Of a stretch of DNA of 64,000 nt, positions 44,431 to 55,185 are shown piece after piece. Both the position numbers and the translations under genes were made by a program. How positions within the stretch are numbered: position 1 is the stretch's first letter; every line of letters begins with the position of its first letter. Source of the DNA: Mycobacterium lentiflavum (GTDB lineage: Bacteria; Actinomycetota; Actinomycetes; Mycobacteriales; Mycobacteriaceae); the NCBI RefSeq assembly GCF_022374895.2, contig NZ_CP092423.2, forward strand, positions 5,208,001 through 5,272,000, read 5' to 3'. The notes beneath the pieces are model-generated. The model had not been told where the DNA came from. It was given only the letters and a program-made list of their open reading frames with translations, and searched no databases.

Positions 44431-45690
44431 TCACAATTCCTCGAGTAGTTCCACGACCAAATGCCGGATACCGGTGTGGCGGTTGCTTCGCGTCCATTCG
44501 ACGGGCGCCACCACCCGCACGGCGCCGAAGCGCGACAACAGCTCTTCGTACAGGACGCGCAACTCCAGGCGCGCCAGATTGGCCCCCAGGCAGTAGTGCA
44601 CGCCTTGACCGAAGCCCAAGTGCGGATTAGGTTTTCGTGCGATATCGAACTCGTCAGCCCGGTCGAAGACATTGGCGTCGCGATTCGCCGAGCCCTCCCA
44701 GATCTGTACCTTCTGTCCGGCTTTGATCGACTGACCGCCGAGGACTACCTCGCGGGTCGCGGTGCGCCGCTTGGACGGCGACGGTGATGTCCACCGCACC
44801 ATCTCCTCGACCGCCGTCGGCAGCAGGCCGAAATCCGCACGCAGTGCCCGCAATTGGTCTGGGTGCTGCGCCAGCGATAGCAGCCCGCCAGCGACGGCGT
44901 TGCGGGTCGTCTCCGCGCCGGCACTGAACAACAGGCTGAAAAACAGATACACCTCGAGATCGGACGGCACCGGTCCGTCCACCTCGTCTTCCGTCGCGTT
45001 GGCGACCACCGACAGCATGTCGTCGGTCGGATTGGCGCGTTTCGAGGCGATCAGCTCCTGGCCGTAGTTGTACATCCGCGACCCGGCCGCGGCGTCTCTT
45101 TCGGAGGCGGACAACTGCGAAAGCGAGGCCTTGCGCGAGCCGCCGAAGTCGAACTGCGGCTCGATGGCCTCGAACAGCCAATGTCGTTCGGATTCAGGCA
45201 CTCCCAGCAGGATACAGATCATCTGCATCGGCAGTTCGGCGGCGATGTCGACGAGGAAGTCGAACGGCTCGCCGGGCACCACGTCGTTCAGCAGGCGTCG
45301 GGCCCGGGTCCGCAAATCGGCTTCGACAGAGGAGATCATCCGCGGCGTCAGCCCGGAGCTGACCAGCCGCCGAATCTGGGAATGCCGCGGGTCGTCCATC
45401 ATGTTGAGCACCTGGCCCGCGATGGACAGGTCCTGCAACAGCGTACCGCCGAACGGCCGAGCACCGCCGGTCACCGATGAGTACGTCACCGGGTCCTTCA
45501 GCACGGCAAGGGTTTCCGCGTACGTCGCGACCGACCAGAAGCCCTCGCCGTCCGGGGTGTTGTCGGTCGGCTGGTGCCAATAGACGGGCGCCTCGCGCCG
45601 GTGCACGGCGAACAACTCATGCGGAAAACCGTTGGCGAAGTTATCCAGATCGGTGAAGTCGATCCCCGAGAGCGCGCCGGCTAGGGTCAC
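44431..45690 (-). CDS. cyp126: Cytochrome P450, CYP126-like
   Basis: A 419-residue P450 in the position of Rv0778. Heme ligand C367 lies in [15 protein letters not shown]; the I-helix reads [16 protein letters not shown] and the ExxR motif is in AVEEMVRW. Substrate unknown; CYP126 proteins in mycobacteria have been reported to bind azoles. No dedicated ferredoxin is adjacent. GTG 45690 overlaps the purB stop (GTGA), so translation is coupled. Confidence 0.92.
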   Translation of the reverse strand: MTLAGALSGIDFTDLDNFANGFPHELFAVHRREAPVYWHQPTDNTPDGEGFWSVATYAETLAVLKDPVTYSSVTGGARPFGGTLLQDLSIAGQVLNMMDDPRHSQIRRLVSSGLTPRMISSVEADLRTRARRLLNDVVPGEPFDFLVDIAAELPMQMICILLGVPESERHWLFEAIEPQFDFGGSRKASLSQLSASERDAAAGSRMYNYGQELIASKRANPTDDMLSVVANATEDEVDGPVPSDLEVYLFFSLLFSAGAETTRNAVAGGLLSLAQHPDQLRALRADFGLLPTAVEEMVRWTSPSPSKRRTATREVVLGGQSIKAGQKVQIWEGSANRDANVFDRADEFDIARKPNPHLGFGQGVHYCLGANLARLELRVLYEELLSRFGAVRVVAPVEWTRSNRHTGIRHLVVELLEEL

Positions 45691-47105
45691 AGGATTGCAC
45701 CCGGAGTGTATTTGGCTGCGTCCGGATAGCGGCCCACCAGCGAATCGACCATCGCGGCAACCTCATCGACCTGGTCGCCGGCGGCGCCGGTAAAGGCTTT
45801 CTTGTCCGCCAGCGCGGCATCGAGCGCCGCACGATCCAGCGGCAGGCGCTCGTCGGCGGCCAACCGGTCCAGCAGATCGGGCTCGGCGCCGCGTTCCCGC
45901 ATCGCCAATGCCGTTGCCACCGCGTGTTCGCGGATCACATGATGCGCGGCCTCGCGCCCCACGCCGGCCCGCACCGCCGCGATCAACACCTTGGTAGTGG
46001 CCAGGAACGGCAAATAACGATCCAGCTCCCGCTCGATCACCGCCGGGTAGGCGCCGAACTCGTCCAGCACCGTCAAGAATGTCTCGATCTGGCCGTCGAT
46101 AGCAAAGAAGCTGTCCGGCAGGGCAACTCGGCGTACCACCGAGCAGAAGACGTCCCCCTCGTTCCACTGCGCCCCGGCCAGCTCGGCGGCCATCGAGGCA
46201 TACCCGCGCAGCACTACCTGCAGCCCATTGACCCGTTCGCAGCTGCGGGTGTTCATCTTGTGCGGCATCGCCGAGGAACCAACCTGCCCCTCGGCGAACC
46301 CTTCGGTCACGAGTTCGTGCCCCGCCATCAGCCGGATGGTCTGGGCCAGCGACGACGGGCCGGCACCCAGCTGCACCAGCGCGGAGAGCACGTCGTGATC
46401 CAGCGACCGCGGATACACCTGGCCGACGCTGGTGAGAACGGTTGCAAAACCTAGGAATTCAGCTACGCGCCGCTCGAGCTCGCTCAGCTTCACCGGGTCG
46501 CCGTCGAGCAGGTCGAGCATGTCCTGCGAGGTGCCCATCGGACCCTTGATCCCGCGCAGCGGGTAACGGTCGATCAACTCGCGCAGCCTGGTCAACGCGA
46601 CCAACGTCTCCTGGGCCGCGGACGCGAACCGCTTGCCCAGCGTGGTGGCCTGCGCGGCGACGTTGTGGCTGCGCCCGGCCATCACCAGATCGCGATAGGC
46701 CACCGCGCGCTCAGCCAGCCGCGCGACCACCGCCACCGCATGGGAGAAAACCAGTTCCAGCGAACGTCGGATCTGCAGCTGCTCGACGTTCTCGGTCAGA
46801 TCGCGACTGGTCATCCCCTTGTGCACATGCTCGTGACCGGCCAGCGCGTTGAATTCCTCGATGCGGGCCTTGACGTCGTGCCGCAGCACCCGTTCGCGCG
46901 CCGCGATCGAAGCCAGGTCGACATCCTCGAGCACTCGCTCGTAGTCGGCAACCGCTTCCTCGGGCACGGGAACACCGAGTTCCGTCTGGGCCCGCAGCAC
47001 CGCCAGCCATAGCCGCCGCTCCGCGACGACCTTGGCCTCCGGCGACCAGATCCCGACCATGTCGGCGCTGGCGTACCGGGCGGCCAGCACATTCGGAATG
47101 CTCAC
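45687..47105 (-). CDS. purB: Adenylosuccinate lyase
   Basis: A 472-residue fumarase/aspartase-superfamily enzyme acting twice in purine synthesis: SAICAR to AICAR plus fumarate, and adenylosuccinate to AMP. Signature loop [15 protein letters not shown], early [10 protein letters not shown] and [16 protein letters not shown] are conserved. GTG start at 47105. Divergent from the DUF429 gene with an inverted repeat in the gap; downstream partner is cyp126. Confidence 0.97.
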   Translation of the reverse strand: MSIPNVLAARYASADMVGIWSPEAKVVAERRLWLAVLRAQTELGVPVPEEAVADYERVLEDVDLASIAARERVLRHDVKARIEEFNALAGHEHVHKGMTSRDLTENVEQLQIRRSLELVFSHAVAVVARLAERAVAYRDLVMAGRSHNVAAQATTLGKRFASAAQETLVALTRLRELIDRYPLRGIKGPMGTSQDMLDLLDGDPVKLSELERRVAEFLGFATVLTSVGQVYPRSLDHDVLSALVQLGAGPSSLAQTIRLMAGHELVTEGFAEGQVGSSAMPHKMNTRSCERVNGLQVVLRGYASMAAELAGAQWNEGDVFCSVVRRVALPDSFFAIDGQIETFLTVLDEFGAYPAVIERELDRYLPFLATTKVLIAAVRAGVGREAAHHVIREHAVATALAMRERGAEPDLLDRLAADERLPLDRAALDAALADKKAFTGAAGDQVDEVAAMVDSLVGRYPDAAKYTPGAIL

Positions 47106-47121
47106 CGGGTCAGCTTATCGA

Positions 47122-47185
47122 CCGCGAGACTGCGACTGGCAACGCATTTCCGCCAGTAACGGCGTCGGCGATTACAGTCTCGCGG
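47122..47185. promoter_or_regulatory. Nested inverted repeats in the purB/DUF429 divergent promoter
   Basis: CCGCGAGACTG (47122-47132) pairs perfectly with CAGTCTCGCGG (47175-47185); inside it ACTGGC (47135-47140) pairs with GCCAGT (47152-47157). The right arm ends 1 nt before the DUF429 ATG, with TACAGT (47173-47178) as a possible leaderless -10. Confidence 0.65.
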
Positions 47186-47186
47186 C

Positions 47187-47933
47187 ATGTACTACGTCGG
47201 CGTCGACCTCGCGTGGGGCATCCGCAACCCGACCGGTATCGCCGTCGTCGACTCCGGCGGCTGCCTGGTCAGCGCCGGCGCGGTCCGAGACGACGACGAA
47301 ATCCTGGTGGCGTTGCGCCCGTACGTGCAGGGCGATTGCGTGATCGGCTTCGACGCACCGCTGGTCGTGAACAACCGCACCGGCCAGCGCCCGGCCGAGA
47401 CCGCGCTCAACCGCGATTTCCGCAGGTTCGAAGCCGGCGCACATCCGGCCAACACCGGAAAACCCGAATTCGCCAACGGGCCGCGCGGGGCGCGGCTGGC
47501 CGCGGCGCTGAGCCTCGACATGAATCCACACTCCACCACGGTGCGGCGCGCGATCGAGGTCTACCCGCACGCGGCGACCGTCGCGTTGTTCCGGCTGGAA
47601 CGGACCTTGAAATACAAGGCCAAGCCCGGCCGCACCGTGGAGCGGCTCAAATCCGAGTTGCTGCTGCTGATGGACGGGGTCGAGCGGCTTGCCGACACCG
47701 ACGTGCCGATGCGCGTCGCCGATCACCCCGGCTGGGTCGCGCTGCGCAACCAGGTGACCAGCGCGCAGCGCAAGAGCGAGCTGCGTCGCGCCGAGGACCC
47801 GGTCGACGCCGTGGTCTGCGCCTATGTGGCGCTATACGCCCAGCGCTGCCCGGACCGCATCACGATTTACGGGGACGTGGCCAGCGGATACATCGTCACG
47901 CCGTCCCTGCCTGCCGGGCTGACCAGGCCATAA
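47187..47933 (+). CDS. DUF429 protein
   Basis: A 248-residue protein equivalent to Rv0776c. N-terminal YYVGVDLAWGIRNPTGIAVVD has the ribonuclease H-like/ASKHA-type beginning of DUF429 (predicted RNase H fold nuclease). FDAPLVVNNRTGQRPAE and EVYPHAATVALF are the other conserved blocks; an aspartate in each fits an acidic active site. Function not established. It has no ribosome-binding site and may be leaderless. Convergent with the TetR gene at 47937, 3 bp away. Confidence 0.85.
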   Translation: MYYVGVDLAWGIRNPTGIAVVDSGGCLVSAGAVRDDDEILVALRPYVQGDCVIGFDAPLVVNNRTGQRPAETALNRDFRRFEAGAHPANTGKPEFANGPRGARLAAALSLDMNPHSTTVRRAIEVYPHAATVALFRLERTLKYKAKPGRTVERLKSELLLLMDGVERLADTDVPMRVADHPGWVALRNQVTSAQRKSELRRAEDPVDAVVCAYVALYAQRCPDRITIYGDVASGYIVTPSLPAGLTRP

Positions 47934-47936
47934 CGG

Positions 47937-48554
47937 TCAGATCCGGACCGGTCGCTCGTCGATGGGTGCCAGCACGTCGATGATGTCGATCACCGTTCCC
48001 ATTGCCGCGGTACGCGGATCGCGCCCCTCGACCAGCGCGGAGACCACCGAGCCGTCGACCGCGCAGATCAAGGTGCAGATCAGCTCGATGCGCACGGCTC
48101 GGCCGGATCGCTCGATCGCCTCGGCGACCGCATCGGCGCGCTGACGCAGGCTGCGGCGCATGGTTTCGCGCAACGCGGTCAGGCGGGTGCAGGCGATGTT
48201 GCGCTCGTATCGCGAAATCAGCTGCTCGACGAGGGTCTGATCGGAGAGGTCACCCACCAAAAGGTCGACCAGTACCTCGGCGGTGGTCTCGGGCCCGCGG
48301 CGCCGGCGGGACAGCGCGTTGACCCGCGCTCGCAGCTGCGCAACCTCGATCATCGCGATGTGTTCGACCGCGCGCGCGATCAAATCGTCCAGGGACGAGA
48401 AGTAATAGGTAGTGGACGCCAAGGGCAGACCGGCACGCTGCGCGACCGCTCGGTGCCGCACCGCTTCGAACCCGCCTTCGGCAAGCAGCTCGGCGGCGGC
48501 GCTCACCAGCGCATACCGTCGACGTTCTCCTTTCGGAGTAACCGCTGCAGTCAC
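47937..48554 (-). CDS. TetR-family regulator
   Basis: A 205-residue TetR protein of the size of Rv0775. The HTH is ERRRYALVSAAAELLAEGGFEAV then HRAVAQRAGLPLASTTYYFSS; the C-terminal half is helical. The start is GTG 48554; the frame continues upstream through the divergent esterase gene but has no TetR features there. It probably controls the divergent esterase, 74 bp away. Confidence 0.9.
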   Translation of the reverse strand: MTAAVTPKGERRRYALVSAAAELLAEGGFEAVRHRAVAQRAGLPLASTTYYFSSLDDLIARAVEHIAMIEVAQLRARVNALSRRRRGPETTAEVLVDLLVGDLSDQTLVEQLISRYERNIACTRLTALRETMRRSLRQRADAVAEAIERSGRAVRIELICTLICAVDGSVVSALVEGRDPRTAAMGTVIDIIDVLAPIDERPVRI

Positions 48555-48627
48555 GAGTAGCCATCGTGCCAGCCAAAGTGGTACTGCATTGCCATTTCCG
48601 CTAAACGGCCCGCCAGACGGACATGGC

Positions 48628-49542
48628 ATGATGGCCCGCATGCCCGACTTGAGCCGCCGCGCGGTGCTCAGTCTTGGTGCCAGCGCGGCGATAGGAGCAG
48701 CGGGCGCGTTTGCGCTCGACAACCTATTACACACCAGAACAACTCGCAGCATCCCGGTTTCGAGCGCCAGCACGCAGGTTCCGTTGGCGCCGTCGACCGC
48801 GCCGCTGGAACCGACTCCTCCCGGGGACCCGGCCCCGACGATGACAACGGGTGCTTTCACCTCCGCGGCGCGGGGCGGGATATCGACCAACTGGGCGATC
48901 GCCCGACCACCGGGACAGACCAAGGCACTGCGTCCGGTTATCGCCCTGCACGGCAAGGGCAGTGATGCGGCCACGGTGATGGCCGGCGGTGTCGAGCAGG
49001 GTCTGGCCCAGGCCGTCAATGCGGGTCTACCGCCGTTCGCGGTCGTCGCCGTCGACGGTGGCGGCGGCTACTGGCACAAGCGGTCATCGGGCGAAGACTC
49101 CGGTGCGATGGTGCTGAGCGAGCTGATTCCGATGCTGGACAGCCAGCGGCTGGACACCTCGCGGGTGGCATTCCTGGGCTGGTCGATGGGTGGGTACGGC
49201 GCACTGCTGCTGGGTGGCCGGCTCGGACCCGCGCGCACCGCGGCGATCTGCGCGGTGAGCCCGGCGCTGTGGATGTCATCCGGTGCGGCCGCACCCGGCG
49301 CTTTCGACGGCCCCGACGACTTCGCGGCGAATTCGGTGTTCGGAATGCCCGCGCTGGCGTCCATACCGATCCGCATCGACTGCGGTGACAGCGATCCGTT
49401 CTACGACGCGACCAAGCAGTTCATCGCCCAGCTGCCCAACCCGCCCGCGGGTGGTTTCTCGCCCGGCGGCCACAACCCGGCGTTCTGGAGCTCGCAGCTG
49501 CCGGCCGAACTGACCTGGATGGCACCACTGCTGACGGCCTAG
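48628..49542 (+). CDS. Tat-exported esterase-like alpha/beta hydrolase
   Basis: A 304-residue protein like Rv0774c. The Tat-type signal SRRAVLSLGASAAIGAAGAF (twin arginines) is followed by a Pro/Ser/Thr-rich linker. Catalytic features: VIALHGKGSD oxyanion region, nucleophile serine in GWSMGGYGALL, an acid in RIDCGDSDPFYD and a terminal GGHNPAFW histidine. It resembles the esterase-D/antigen-85 group of hydrolases; an acyl or lipid ester substrate is likely but unproven. Three in-frame ATGs (48628, 48631, 48640) are close together. Confidence 0.88.
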   Translation: MMARMPDLSRRAVLSLGASAAIGAAGAFALDNLLHTRTTRSIPVSSASTQVPLAPSTAPLEPTPPGDPAPTMTTGAFTSAARGGISTNWAIARPPGQTKALRPVIALHGKGSDAATVMAGGVEQGLAQAVNAGLPPFAVVAVDGGGGYWHKRSSGEDSGAMVLSELIPMLDSQRLDTSRVAFLGWSMGGYGALLLGGRLGPARTAAICAVSPALWMSSGAAAPGAFDGPDDFAANSVFGMPALASIPIRIDCGDSDPFYDATKQFIAQLPNPPAGGFSPGGHNPAFWSSQLPAELTWMAPLLTA

Positions 49543-49612
49543 CGTCGGCCGCGAATGTAACGTCACGGTGGGAGTTCCCGGCGAAAATCGCGGCAGCGTT
49601 ACGCTCGCGTGG

Positions 49613-51196
49613 GTGAGCACGCCCTTCGACTGGAACTTCCCGTACGCCTGGCCACGAAAGCCCGTCCTGGGCCACAACGTCGTGTGCACGTCGCAGCCAC
49701 TTGCCGCCCAGGCCGGTCTTCGGATGCTCGCCGAGGGCGGTAGTGCGGCCGACGCGGCCGTCGCCACCGCCATCACGCTGACCGTGGTGGAGCCGGTGTC
49801 TAACGGCATCGGTTCGGATGCCTTCGCCATCGTCTGGGACGGCACGCAGTTGCACGGACTGAACGCATCCGGTCGTTCGCCTGCAGCGTGGACGCCGGAG
49901 TACTTCGGCGGCAACGGTGTTCCCGTGCTGGGCTGGAATTCGGTGACCGTGCCGGGGGCGGTGTCGGCCTGGGTCGAGTTGCACGCCAAGTTCGGCAAAC
50001 TCCCCTTCGAGCGGCTCTTCGCGCCGGCGATCTCCTACGGCCGCAACGGCTTTCCGGTATCACCCACGATCGCGGAGCAATGGGCCGCCCAAGTGCCGCT
50101 GTTCGAATCGCAGCCGGGCTTCGCAGAGGCGTTTCTGCCCGACGGGCGGGCACCGAAACCCGGTGAGCGCGTACGGCTTCCCGAGCACGCTGCCACCCTC
50201 GAAAAGATCGCCGCCACCAACGGGGAGGCGCTCTATCGCGGCGACCTGGCGGCCCGACTCGAGGCGCACGCTGCGGCGAACGGCGGGGTATTGCGGGCCA
50301 CCGACCTCGCCGGCCACCGCGCGGACTGGGTGGGCACGATCAGCGGAACCTACCGCGGCTTCACCGTCCACGAGATACCGCCCAACGGCCAAGGCATCGT
50401 GGCGTTGATCGCGCTAGGAATCCTGGAGCAGTTCGACATGTCTTCGCTGCCAGTCGATTCCGCCGACAGCGTGCACCTGCAGATCGAAGCCCTCAAGCTG
50501 GCTTTCGCCGACGCGCAAGCCTACGTCTCCGACATCGACCACATGACGACGCGCCCCGAGGACCTGCTGGACACTGAGTACCTGAAGCAGCGGGCCGCAC
50601 TGATCGACCGCAATCGGGCCAAGCCCGCATCGGCGGGTACCCCTGCCGGGGGCACCGTCTATCTCACCGCCGCCGACGCGTCGGGCGTGATGGTGTCGAT
50701 GATCCAGTCGAACTACCTGGGGTTCGGCTCCGGCGTGGTAGTGCCGGGCACCGGAATCTCACTGCAGAACCGCGGAGCGGGTTTCGTTGCGAATCAAGGA
50801 CATCCGAACCAGGTCGGGCCGAACAAGCGGCCTTACCAGACGATCATTCCGGGCTTTGTCACCAAGGACGGCGCGCCCGTGATGAGCTTCGGGGTGATGG
50901 GCGGTCCGATGCAACCCCAGGGCCACGTACAGGTATTGGTTCGCATCGCCGACTACGGCCAGAATCCGCAAGCGGCCTGCGACGGCCCGCGGTTTCGCTG
51001 GGTGCAGGGCATGCAGGTCAGTTGCGAGCAGGGTTTCGCACCGTCGACGCTCGACGAGCTGCGCGAGCGCGGGCACGACTTGCTCGCCGTCGACGACTAC
51101 AACGCATTTGGCAGCTGCCAGGCGATCTGGCGCCTCGACGACGGATATCTCGCCGCCAGCGACCCGCGCCGGGACGGACAAGCCACAGCGTTCTAA
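49613..51196 (+). CDS. ggtA: Gamma-glutamyltransferase family enzyme
   Basis: A 527-residue Ntn-hydrolase like Rv0773c. N-terminal [32 protein letters not shown] is conserved in GGTs. The self-processing nucleophile is T348 in [10 protein letters not shown], followed by [16 protein letters not shown]; usual GGTs have T-T-H at this site, so this one belongs to the divergent GGT-like branch (cephalosporin-acylase or DUF-type). Substrate uncertain. No signal peptide is obvious. Start GTG 49613 because the upstream part lacks similarity. Confidence 0.88.
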   Translation: MSTPFDWNFPYAWPRKPVLGHNVVCTSQPLAAQAGLRMLAEGGSAADAAVATAITLTVVEPVSNGIGSDAFAIVWDGTQLHGLNASGRSPAAWTPEYFGGNGVPVLGWNSVTVPGAVSAWVELHAKFGKLPFERLFAPAISYGRNGFPVSPTIAEQWAAQVPLFESQPGFAEAFLPDGRAPKPGERVRLPEHAATLEKIAATNGEALYRGDLAARLEAHAAANGGVLRATDLAGHRADWVGTISGTYRGFTVHEIPPNGQGIVALIALGILEQFDMSSLPVDSADSVHLQIEALKLAFADAQAYVSDIDHMTTRPEDLLDTEYLKQRAALIDRNRAKPASAGTPAGGTVYLTAADASGVMVSMIQSNYLGFGSGVVVPGTGISLQNRGAGFVANQGHPNQVGPNKRPYQTIIPGFVTKDGAPVMSFGVMGGPMQPQGHVQVLVRIADYGQNPQAACDGPRFRWVQGMQVSCEQGFAPSTLDELRERGHDLLAVDDYNAFGSCQAIWRLDDGYLAASDPRRDGQATAF

Positions 51197-52461
51197 AGGT
51201 GGATCTTTCCCTCTTGCGCCAACAAACCGATATCGGTGCGGAAGTGGCTGCCCGGCAGCCGAATTGAGTCGAGGATCCGGTAAGCGTCCGCCCGCGCACC
51301 GGTCAGATCGGCGCCGGTGCCCACCACCGACAGCACCCGTCCACCCGACGAGACGATCGCGCCGTCGTCGCGCCGCGTCGTCCCGGCATGCAGCACGCCG
51401 TCGGCTTCGGATCCGGCGATGACGTCGCCGACCCGCGGGCGCCCGGGATAGTTTTCGGCGGCCAGCACCACGGTCACGGCCGCACCGTCTCGCCAGCGCA
51501 ATTCACCGAAGCCAGCCAGCGCGCCGGTGCTGGCGGCATGCAGCAGCTGGCCGAGCGGAGACTCCAGCAGGGCCAGCACCGCTTGGGTCTCCGGATCGCC
51601 GAAGCGGCAATTGAACTCGACCACTGCGGGCCCCTTCGCGGTGATCGCGAGGCCGACATAGAGCAATCCGGAGAATGGGCAACCACGCCGAACCATCTCG
51701 GCCGCAACGGGTTCGACGATCCCGCTGACGATGTCGCGGCACACTTCGGCGGGCAGCCACGGCAACGGCGCGTAGGCGCCCATGCCGCCGGTGTTCGGGC
51801 CCGCGTCGCCGTCGCCCACCCGCTTGAAATCCTGGGCGGGCAGCAGCGGCACCACCGTCTCACCGTCGACCACACAGAACAACGAAACCTCGGGGCCGTC
51901 GAGGAAGGACTCCAGCAACACGGGATGACCGGACTCGAGCAAGCTCGCGCCATGGGCGCGGGCGGCATCGCGGTCGGGCGTGACTACCACGCCCTTACCG
52001 GCCGCCAGTGAATCGTCCTTGACCACCCAGGCCGGCTCACCCGCTGGCGGTCCGAAGCGACCGAGGGCCGCATCCAAATGCGCCGGATTGTCCACGATTT
52101 CGCTCGAAGCGGTCGGCACCCCGGCGGCCGCCATGACCTCCTTGGCGAATGCCTTCGATCCCTCGATGCGAGCCGCGTCCTTGCCCGGGCCGAAGCAGGC
52201 AATGCCGGCGGCGCGCACGGCGTCGGCGACCCCGAGCACCAACGGGACTTCGGGGCCGATGACGACAAGGTCGGCCCGGACCTCGCGGGCCAGCGCGGCG
52301 ACGTCCGCGCCGGAGGTGATGTCGACGTCGTGTTGCTCGGCTAACCTGCCGGTGCCGGCGTTGCCGGGAGCAATTGCTAGCCCCGTGACCTGCGGATCTC
52401 TACTGAGAGCCAGCAGCAGGGCATGTTCACGGGCACCGGAGCCGATCACCAGAACGCGCAC
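51193..52461 (-). CDS. purD: Phosphoribosylamine-glycine ligase (GAR synthetase)
   Basis: A 422-residue ATP-grasp ligase joining phosphoribosylamine and glycine, step 2 of purine synthesis. N-terminal [38 protein letters not shown], the ATP-grasp lysine loop [16 protein letters not shown], and [14 protein letters not shown] are all conserved. GTG start at 52461. Convergent with the ggt gene, overlapping its stop by 4 bp. Confidence 0.97.
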   Translation of the reverse strand: MRVLVIGSGAREHALLLALSRDPQVTGLAIAPGNAGTGRLAEQHDVDITSGADVAALAREVRADLVVIGPEVPLVLGVADAVRAAGIACFGPGKDAARIEGSKAFAKEVMAAAGVPTASSEIVDNPAHLDAALGRFGPPAGEPAWVVKDDSLAAGKGVVVTPDRDAARAHGASLLESGHPVLLESFLDGPEVSLFCVVDGETVVPLLPAQDFKRVGDGDAGPNTGGMGAYAPLPWLPAEVCRDIVSGIVEPVAAEMVRRGCPFSGLLYVGLAITAKGPAVVEFNCRFGDPETQAVLALLESPLGQLLHAASTGALAGFGELRWRDGAAVTVVLAAENYPGRPRVGDVIAGSEADGVLHAGTTRRDDGAIVSSGGRVLSVVGTGADLTGARADAYRILDSIRLPGSHFRTDIGLLAQEGKIHL

Positions 52462-52486
52462 GACAGGTCAGACTAGCGGCACGGCG

Positions 52487-52894
52487 TTACAGGATCTTCT
52501 CGAGCAGGTTCTTGAGGTCCTTCTGCTGCGCTGCCGTCAGACGTCCAAGGCGCTTGTCGAACTCGGCGGACAGCAGCGCCAGCCCTTTCGCGGCGGCTTG
52601 GCGCCCGGCCGGGGTCGGCAGCAGCCGGTGGCGACGCAAATCCGCCGGGTCGATCTCCCGGCGCACGAACCCGGCGGCCTCGAGTCGCTTCAGGTACAGC
52701 GTCACCGTCGCCTTGGGCATGCTCAACGCCGCGGCCAACTCCGCCGGGTAGGGGTGCTCGTCAATCTCGGCGAGCAGGAACAGCTCTTTGGACTCGAGCC
52801 CCAGCGCGCAGATGCCGGCCTCGGCGCACGATATGACCGAGAGCAGTACCCGATAGTTCAGTGACCAGATCTTGGCCGCATCAACCGCAGACAC
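52487..52894 (-). CDS. MarR-family regulator
   Basis: A 135-residue winged-helix regulator. The winged-helix segment is LFLLAEIDEHPYPAELAAALSMPKATVTLYLKRLEAAGFV followed by a wing REIDPADLRRHRLLPT; the C-terminal helix is RLTAAQQKDLKNLLEKIL. GTG start at 52894. It diverges from the aldo/keto reductase gene, which is the probable target; AACTAGTT (52919-52926) in the gap is a small palindrome. Neither gene is in this position in M. tuberculosis as I recall it. Confidence 0.87.
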   Translation of the reverse strand: MSAVDAAKIWSLNYRVLLSVISCAEAGICALGLESKELFLLAEIDEHPYPAELAAALSMPKATVTLYLKRLEAAGFVRREIDPADLRRHRLLPTPAGRQAAAKGLALLSAEFDKRLGRLTAAQQKDLKNLLEKIL

Positions 52895-52974
52895 GACTTG
52901 CCAGGTCGTTCAGCAGTGAACTAGTTTAGTAATGAACAACCTCATATCCGAACAATCTACCAGGAGTGGCCATC

Positions 52975-54060
52975 ATGCCTCTGGATCAATACGTGACACT
53001 CGGACGGTCCGGCCTGCGCGTCAGCCCCCTGTGCCTGGGCGCGATGACGTTCGGCGAAGACCTTGGCTGGGGCACCAGCGTGGAGGAGTCGCAGCAGATC
53101 ATCGATCGCTACACCGAACTCGGCGGCAACTTCATCGACACCGCCAACTTCTACACCCGCAGCCATTCCGAAAAGATCATCGGCGACCACGTCGGACGCC
53201 ACGCAGCGCGGCGCGACCGCCTGGTGATCGCGACGAAGTTCAGCGGCAATCTGTACCCGGGTGACCCCAATGGCGGTGGTGCGGGCCGCAAATCGCTGAT
53301 CAGCGCCTGCGAAAACTCGTTGCGGCGGCTGCAAACCGATTACCTCGACCTGTACTGGCTGCACATGTGGGACAAGAACACCCCGATCGAGGAGACGATG
53401 GCGGCTCTCGACGACCTCGTTACGGCAGGCAAGGTTCGCTACATCGGCGTGTCGGACACCCCGGCGTGGAAGATCGTCGAGGCCAACCTGATCGCCCGGT
53501 TCCGTGGCTGGTCGTCCTTCATCGGCCTGCAGATCGAGTACTCGTTGCTCGAACGCACCGTCGAGCGGGAGCTGGTTCCGATGGCCAGCGAATTCGGCCT
53601 CGGCATCACCCCGTGGTCGCCGCTGAAGAGCGGTGTGCTCAGCGGCAAGTACACCCGACGAAATGCCGGTCAGCACAACGCCGATCGTGGCGCGCTGGTG
53701 GCGAGCTCGCTCACCGAGCGGACCTACGCGGTCATCGACGAACTCGAGGTCATCGCCAAAGCGCACGCGACGAGCGTTGCCGCCGTGGCGCTGGCATGGG
53801 TGCATGCACAGACCGCGGTCTCATCGATCATCATCGGGGCACGCCGACTCGCGCAGCTCGACGACAACGTCCGCGCGGTCGACGTGAACCTGTCCGCCGA
53901 GGAACTGGCCCGGCTCGACAAGCTGACCAAGCCGAGTCTCGGTTTCCCCCAGAGCATGCTGGACATGGCTGCGGGCATGATCAACGGCGGCACCACGATC
54001 AACGGTGTTTTCGGAGCGACCTCGGAATACGTGATGCCCGAAGGCGGTCAGCCCTACTGA
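52975..54060 (+). CDS. Aldo/keto reductase
   Basis: A 361-residue AKR with AGGAG at 52960-52964. Catalytic tetrad: Asp in GGNFIDTANFYTRS, Tyr in the same segment, Lys in VIATKFSG, His in LYWLHMWD; NADPH-binding SSIIIGARR is near the C-terminus. It should reduce aldehydes or ketones with NADPH. The ATG is preferred over GTG 52966, which would be only 1 nt from the ribosome-binding site. The C-terminal GGTTINGVFG extension is unusual. Confidence 0.92.
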   Translation: MPLDQYVTLGRSGLRVSPLCLGAMTFGEDLGWGTSVEESQQIIDRYTELGGNFIDTANFYTRSHSEKIIGDHVGRHAARRDRLVIATKFSGNLYPGDPNGGGAGRKSLISACENSLRRLQTDYLDLYWLHMWDKNTPIEETMAALDDLVTAGKVRYIGVSDTPAWKIVEANLIARFRGWSSFIGLQIEYSLLERTVERELVPMASEFGLGITPWSPLKSGVLSGKYTRRNAGQHNADRGALVASSLTERTYAVIDELEVIAKAHATSVAAVALAWVHAQTAVSSIIIGARRLAQLDDNVRAVDVNLSAEELARLDKLTKPSLGFPQSMLDMAAGMINGGTTINGVFGATSEYVMPEGGQPY

Positions 54061-54104
54061 ATTTGGCGACCGGCCTTAACCGGAGAGCAGCACGACCGAC
54101 TTGA

Positions 54105-54641
54105 TCAGGCCATCGCGTCGTCGAAGGACTCCACGACCGATCGCTCGTGCTCGCCGTCGCTGCCGTTGGTCGCAGGTCCGCCGCGGCCGCCGAGAGCCTC
54201 GATCAGGTTTTTGATCTTGACCGTCTCGTCTTCAGTCGGTATCTCGCCGGCCTCCAGCTCGTCGAGCAGGTCGGCGCGCAGTCCAGCCCCATTGGCTGTT
54301 TCCTTCGCCGACAGTTTGGCGTGCAGGCGAGCGACATAGAGTTGCTGGCCCAGCGTGGCCGCCGGTGCCGCCGCGGCGCGCTCCATCAAGTCGTCGTAGC
54401 ACTGACGAGCTTCGCTCAACGCGACCATGACCCGCGGAGTCAGCCTGCTGCGTGCTGCGGCATCGGTCAACGTCTTCCGCAGCTTGCGCAAGCCGGAGAG
54501 AATGACCTCGACTCTCGGTCGGAACTCGTCATCGTCATCATCGGGCAATGCGTCGATGGCGGTGACATACATGTGCATCGCCGCTTCGGCCATACCGACG
54601 ATGATCGGAGCTTCGCCCTCGTCCGGGTTGTCCTTCGCCAT
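54105..54641 (-). CDS. Helix-turn-helix-like protein of unknown function
   Basis: A 178-residue protein. The start is ATG 54641 (MAKDNPDEGE). The first ~95 residues are helical with an acidic stretch DDDDDEF; residues about 105-155 look like a Cro/CI-type HTH: LGQQLYVARLHAKLSAKETA, NGAGLRADLLDELEAGEIPT, KIKNLIEALGG. It could be a nucleoid- or promoter-binding regulator. Target unknown; no operator noted. The C-terminus is glycine-rich and acidic. Confidence 0.6.
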   Translation of the reverse strand: MAKDNPDEGEAPIIVGMAEAAMHMYVTAIDALPDDDDDEFRPRVEVILSGLRKLRKTLTDAAARSRLTPRVMVALSEARQCYDDLMERAAAAPAATLGQQLYVARLHAKLSAKETANGAGLRADLLDELEAGEIPTEDETVKIKNLIEALGGRGGPATNGSDGEHERSVVESFDDAMA

Positions 54642-54747
54642 GCTGCTGAGAATATGCATTGCTGCCGCCGCTTGTACACCAATAGTTCAGGGCTACTCGC
54701 CTAAGCAGCAACACATTTCATCCTGTTGGCCAAGTAGTGCCCCGGCG

Positions 54748-55185
54748 TTAGTCGAGCGTCTTACCCGAGTTCATCTTGATCGCGGCGTTAACATTGGCCT
54801 TCTTGTCCTCCCCGGCACCCTTGGCCGCGGCCTTCTTGCGCTTGGCCACGACGGCATCGACCGCGCCGTTGAGTGCCGATCCCAGCGGGAACCCGAGATA
54901 GTGAGTGAGGAAGACAGCCATCTCCTTCAGCTCGGTCTCGCTGAGTTCGCCGTTGAGAAGCGCTGCGTTGATCTGGATCTCGGCCAGGTCGCGGTTTCCG
55001 ATCGCGGTCACCGCCGTCAGCGTCATCAGGCGCTTGTCGCGCATCGACAACCCCGGTCGCGTCCAGATGCTGCCGAAGAGATGATCGACGGTCAGGTCGA
55101 AGTACGGGTCGCCCTCGATGTTGGGCATCTCCCAGCCGTAGACCTCGTTCATTTTTTCCAGGCCCTTGCTGCGCAGCTCGTCCAT
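54748..55185 (-). CDS. Carboxymuconolactone decarboxylase-family protein
   Basis: A 145-residue protein like Rv0771. The CMD fold is seen in GDPYFDLTVDHLFGSIWTRPG, LSMRDKRLMTLTAVTAIGN, and ELKEMAVFLTHYLGFPLGSA. It lacks the CxxC of AhpD-type relatives, so a peroxidase role is unlikely; decarboxylase or binding function is possible. The C-terminus is Lys/Ala rich. Its ATG overlaps the stop of the upstream dehydrogenase gene (TAATG). Confidence 0.88.
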   Translation of the reverse strand: MDELRSKGLEKMNEVYGWEMPNIEGDPYFDLTVDHLFGSIWTRPGLSMRDKRLMTLTAVTAIGNRDLAEIQINAALLNGELSETELKEMAVFLTHYLGFPLGSALNGAVDAVVAKRKKAAAKGAGEDKKANVNAAIKMNSGKTLD

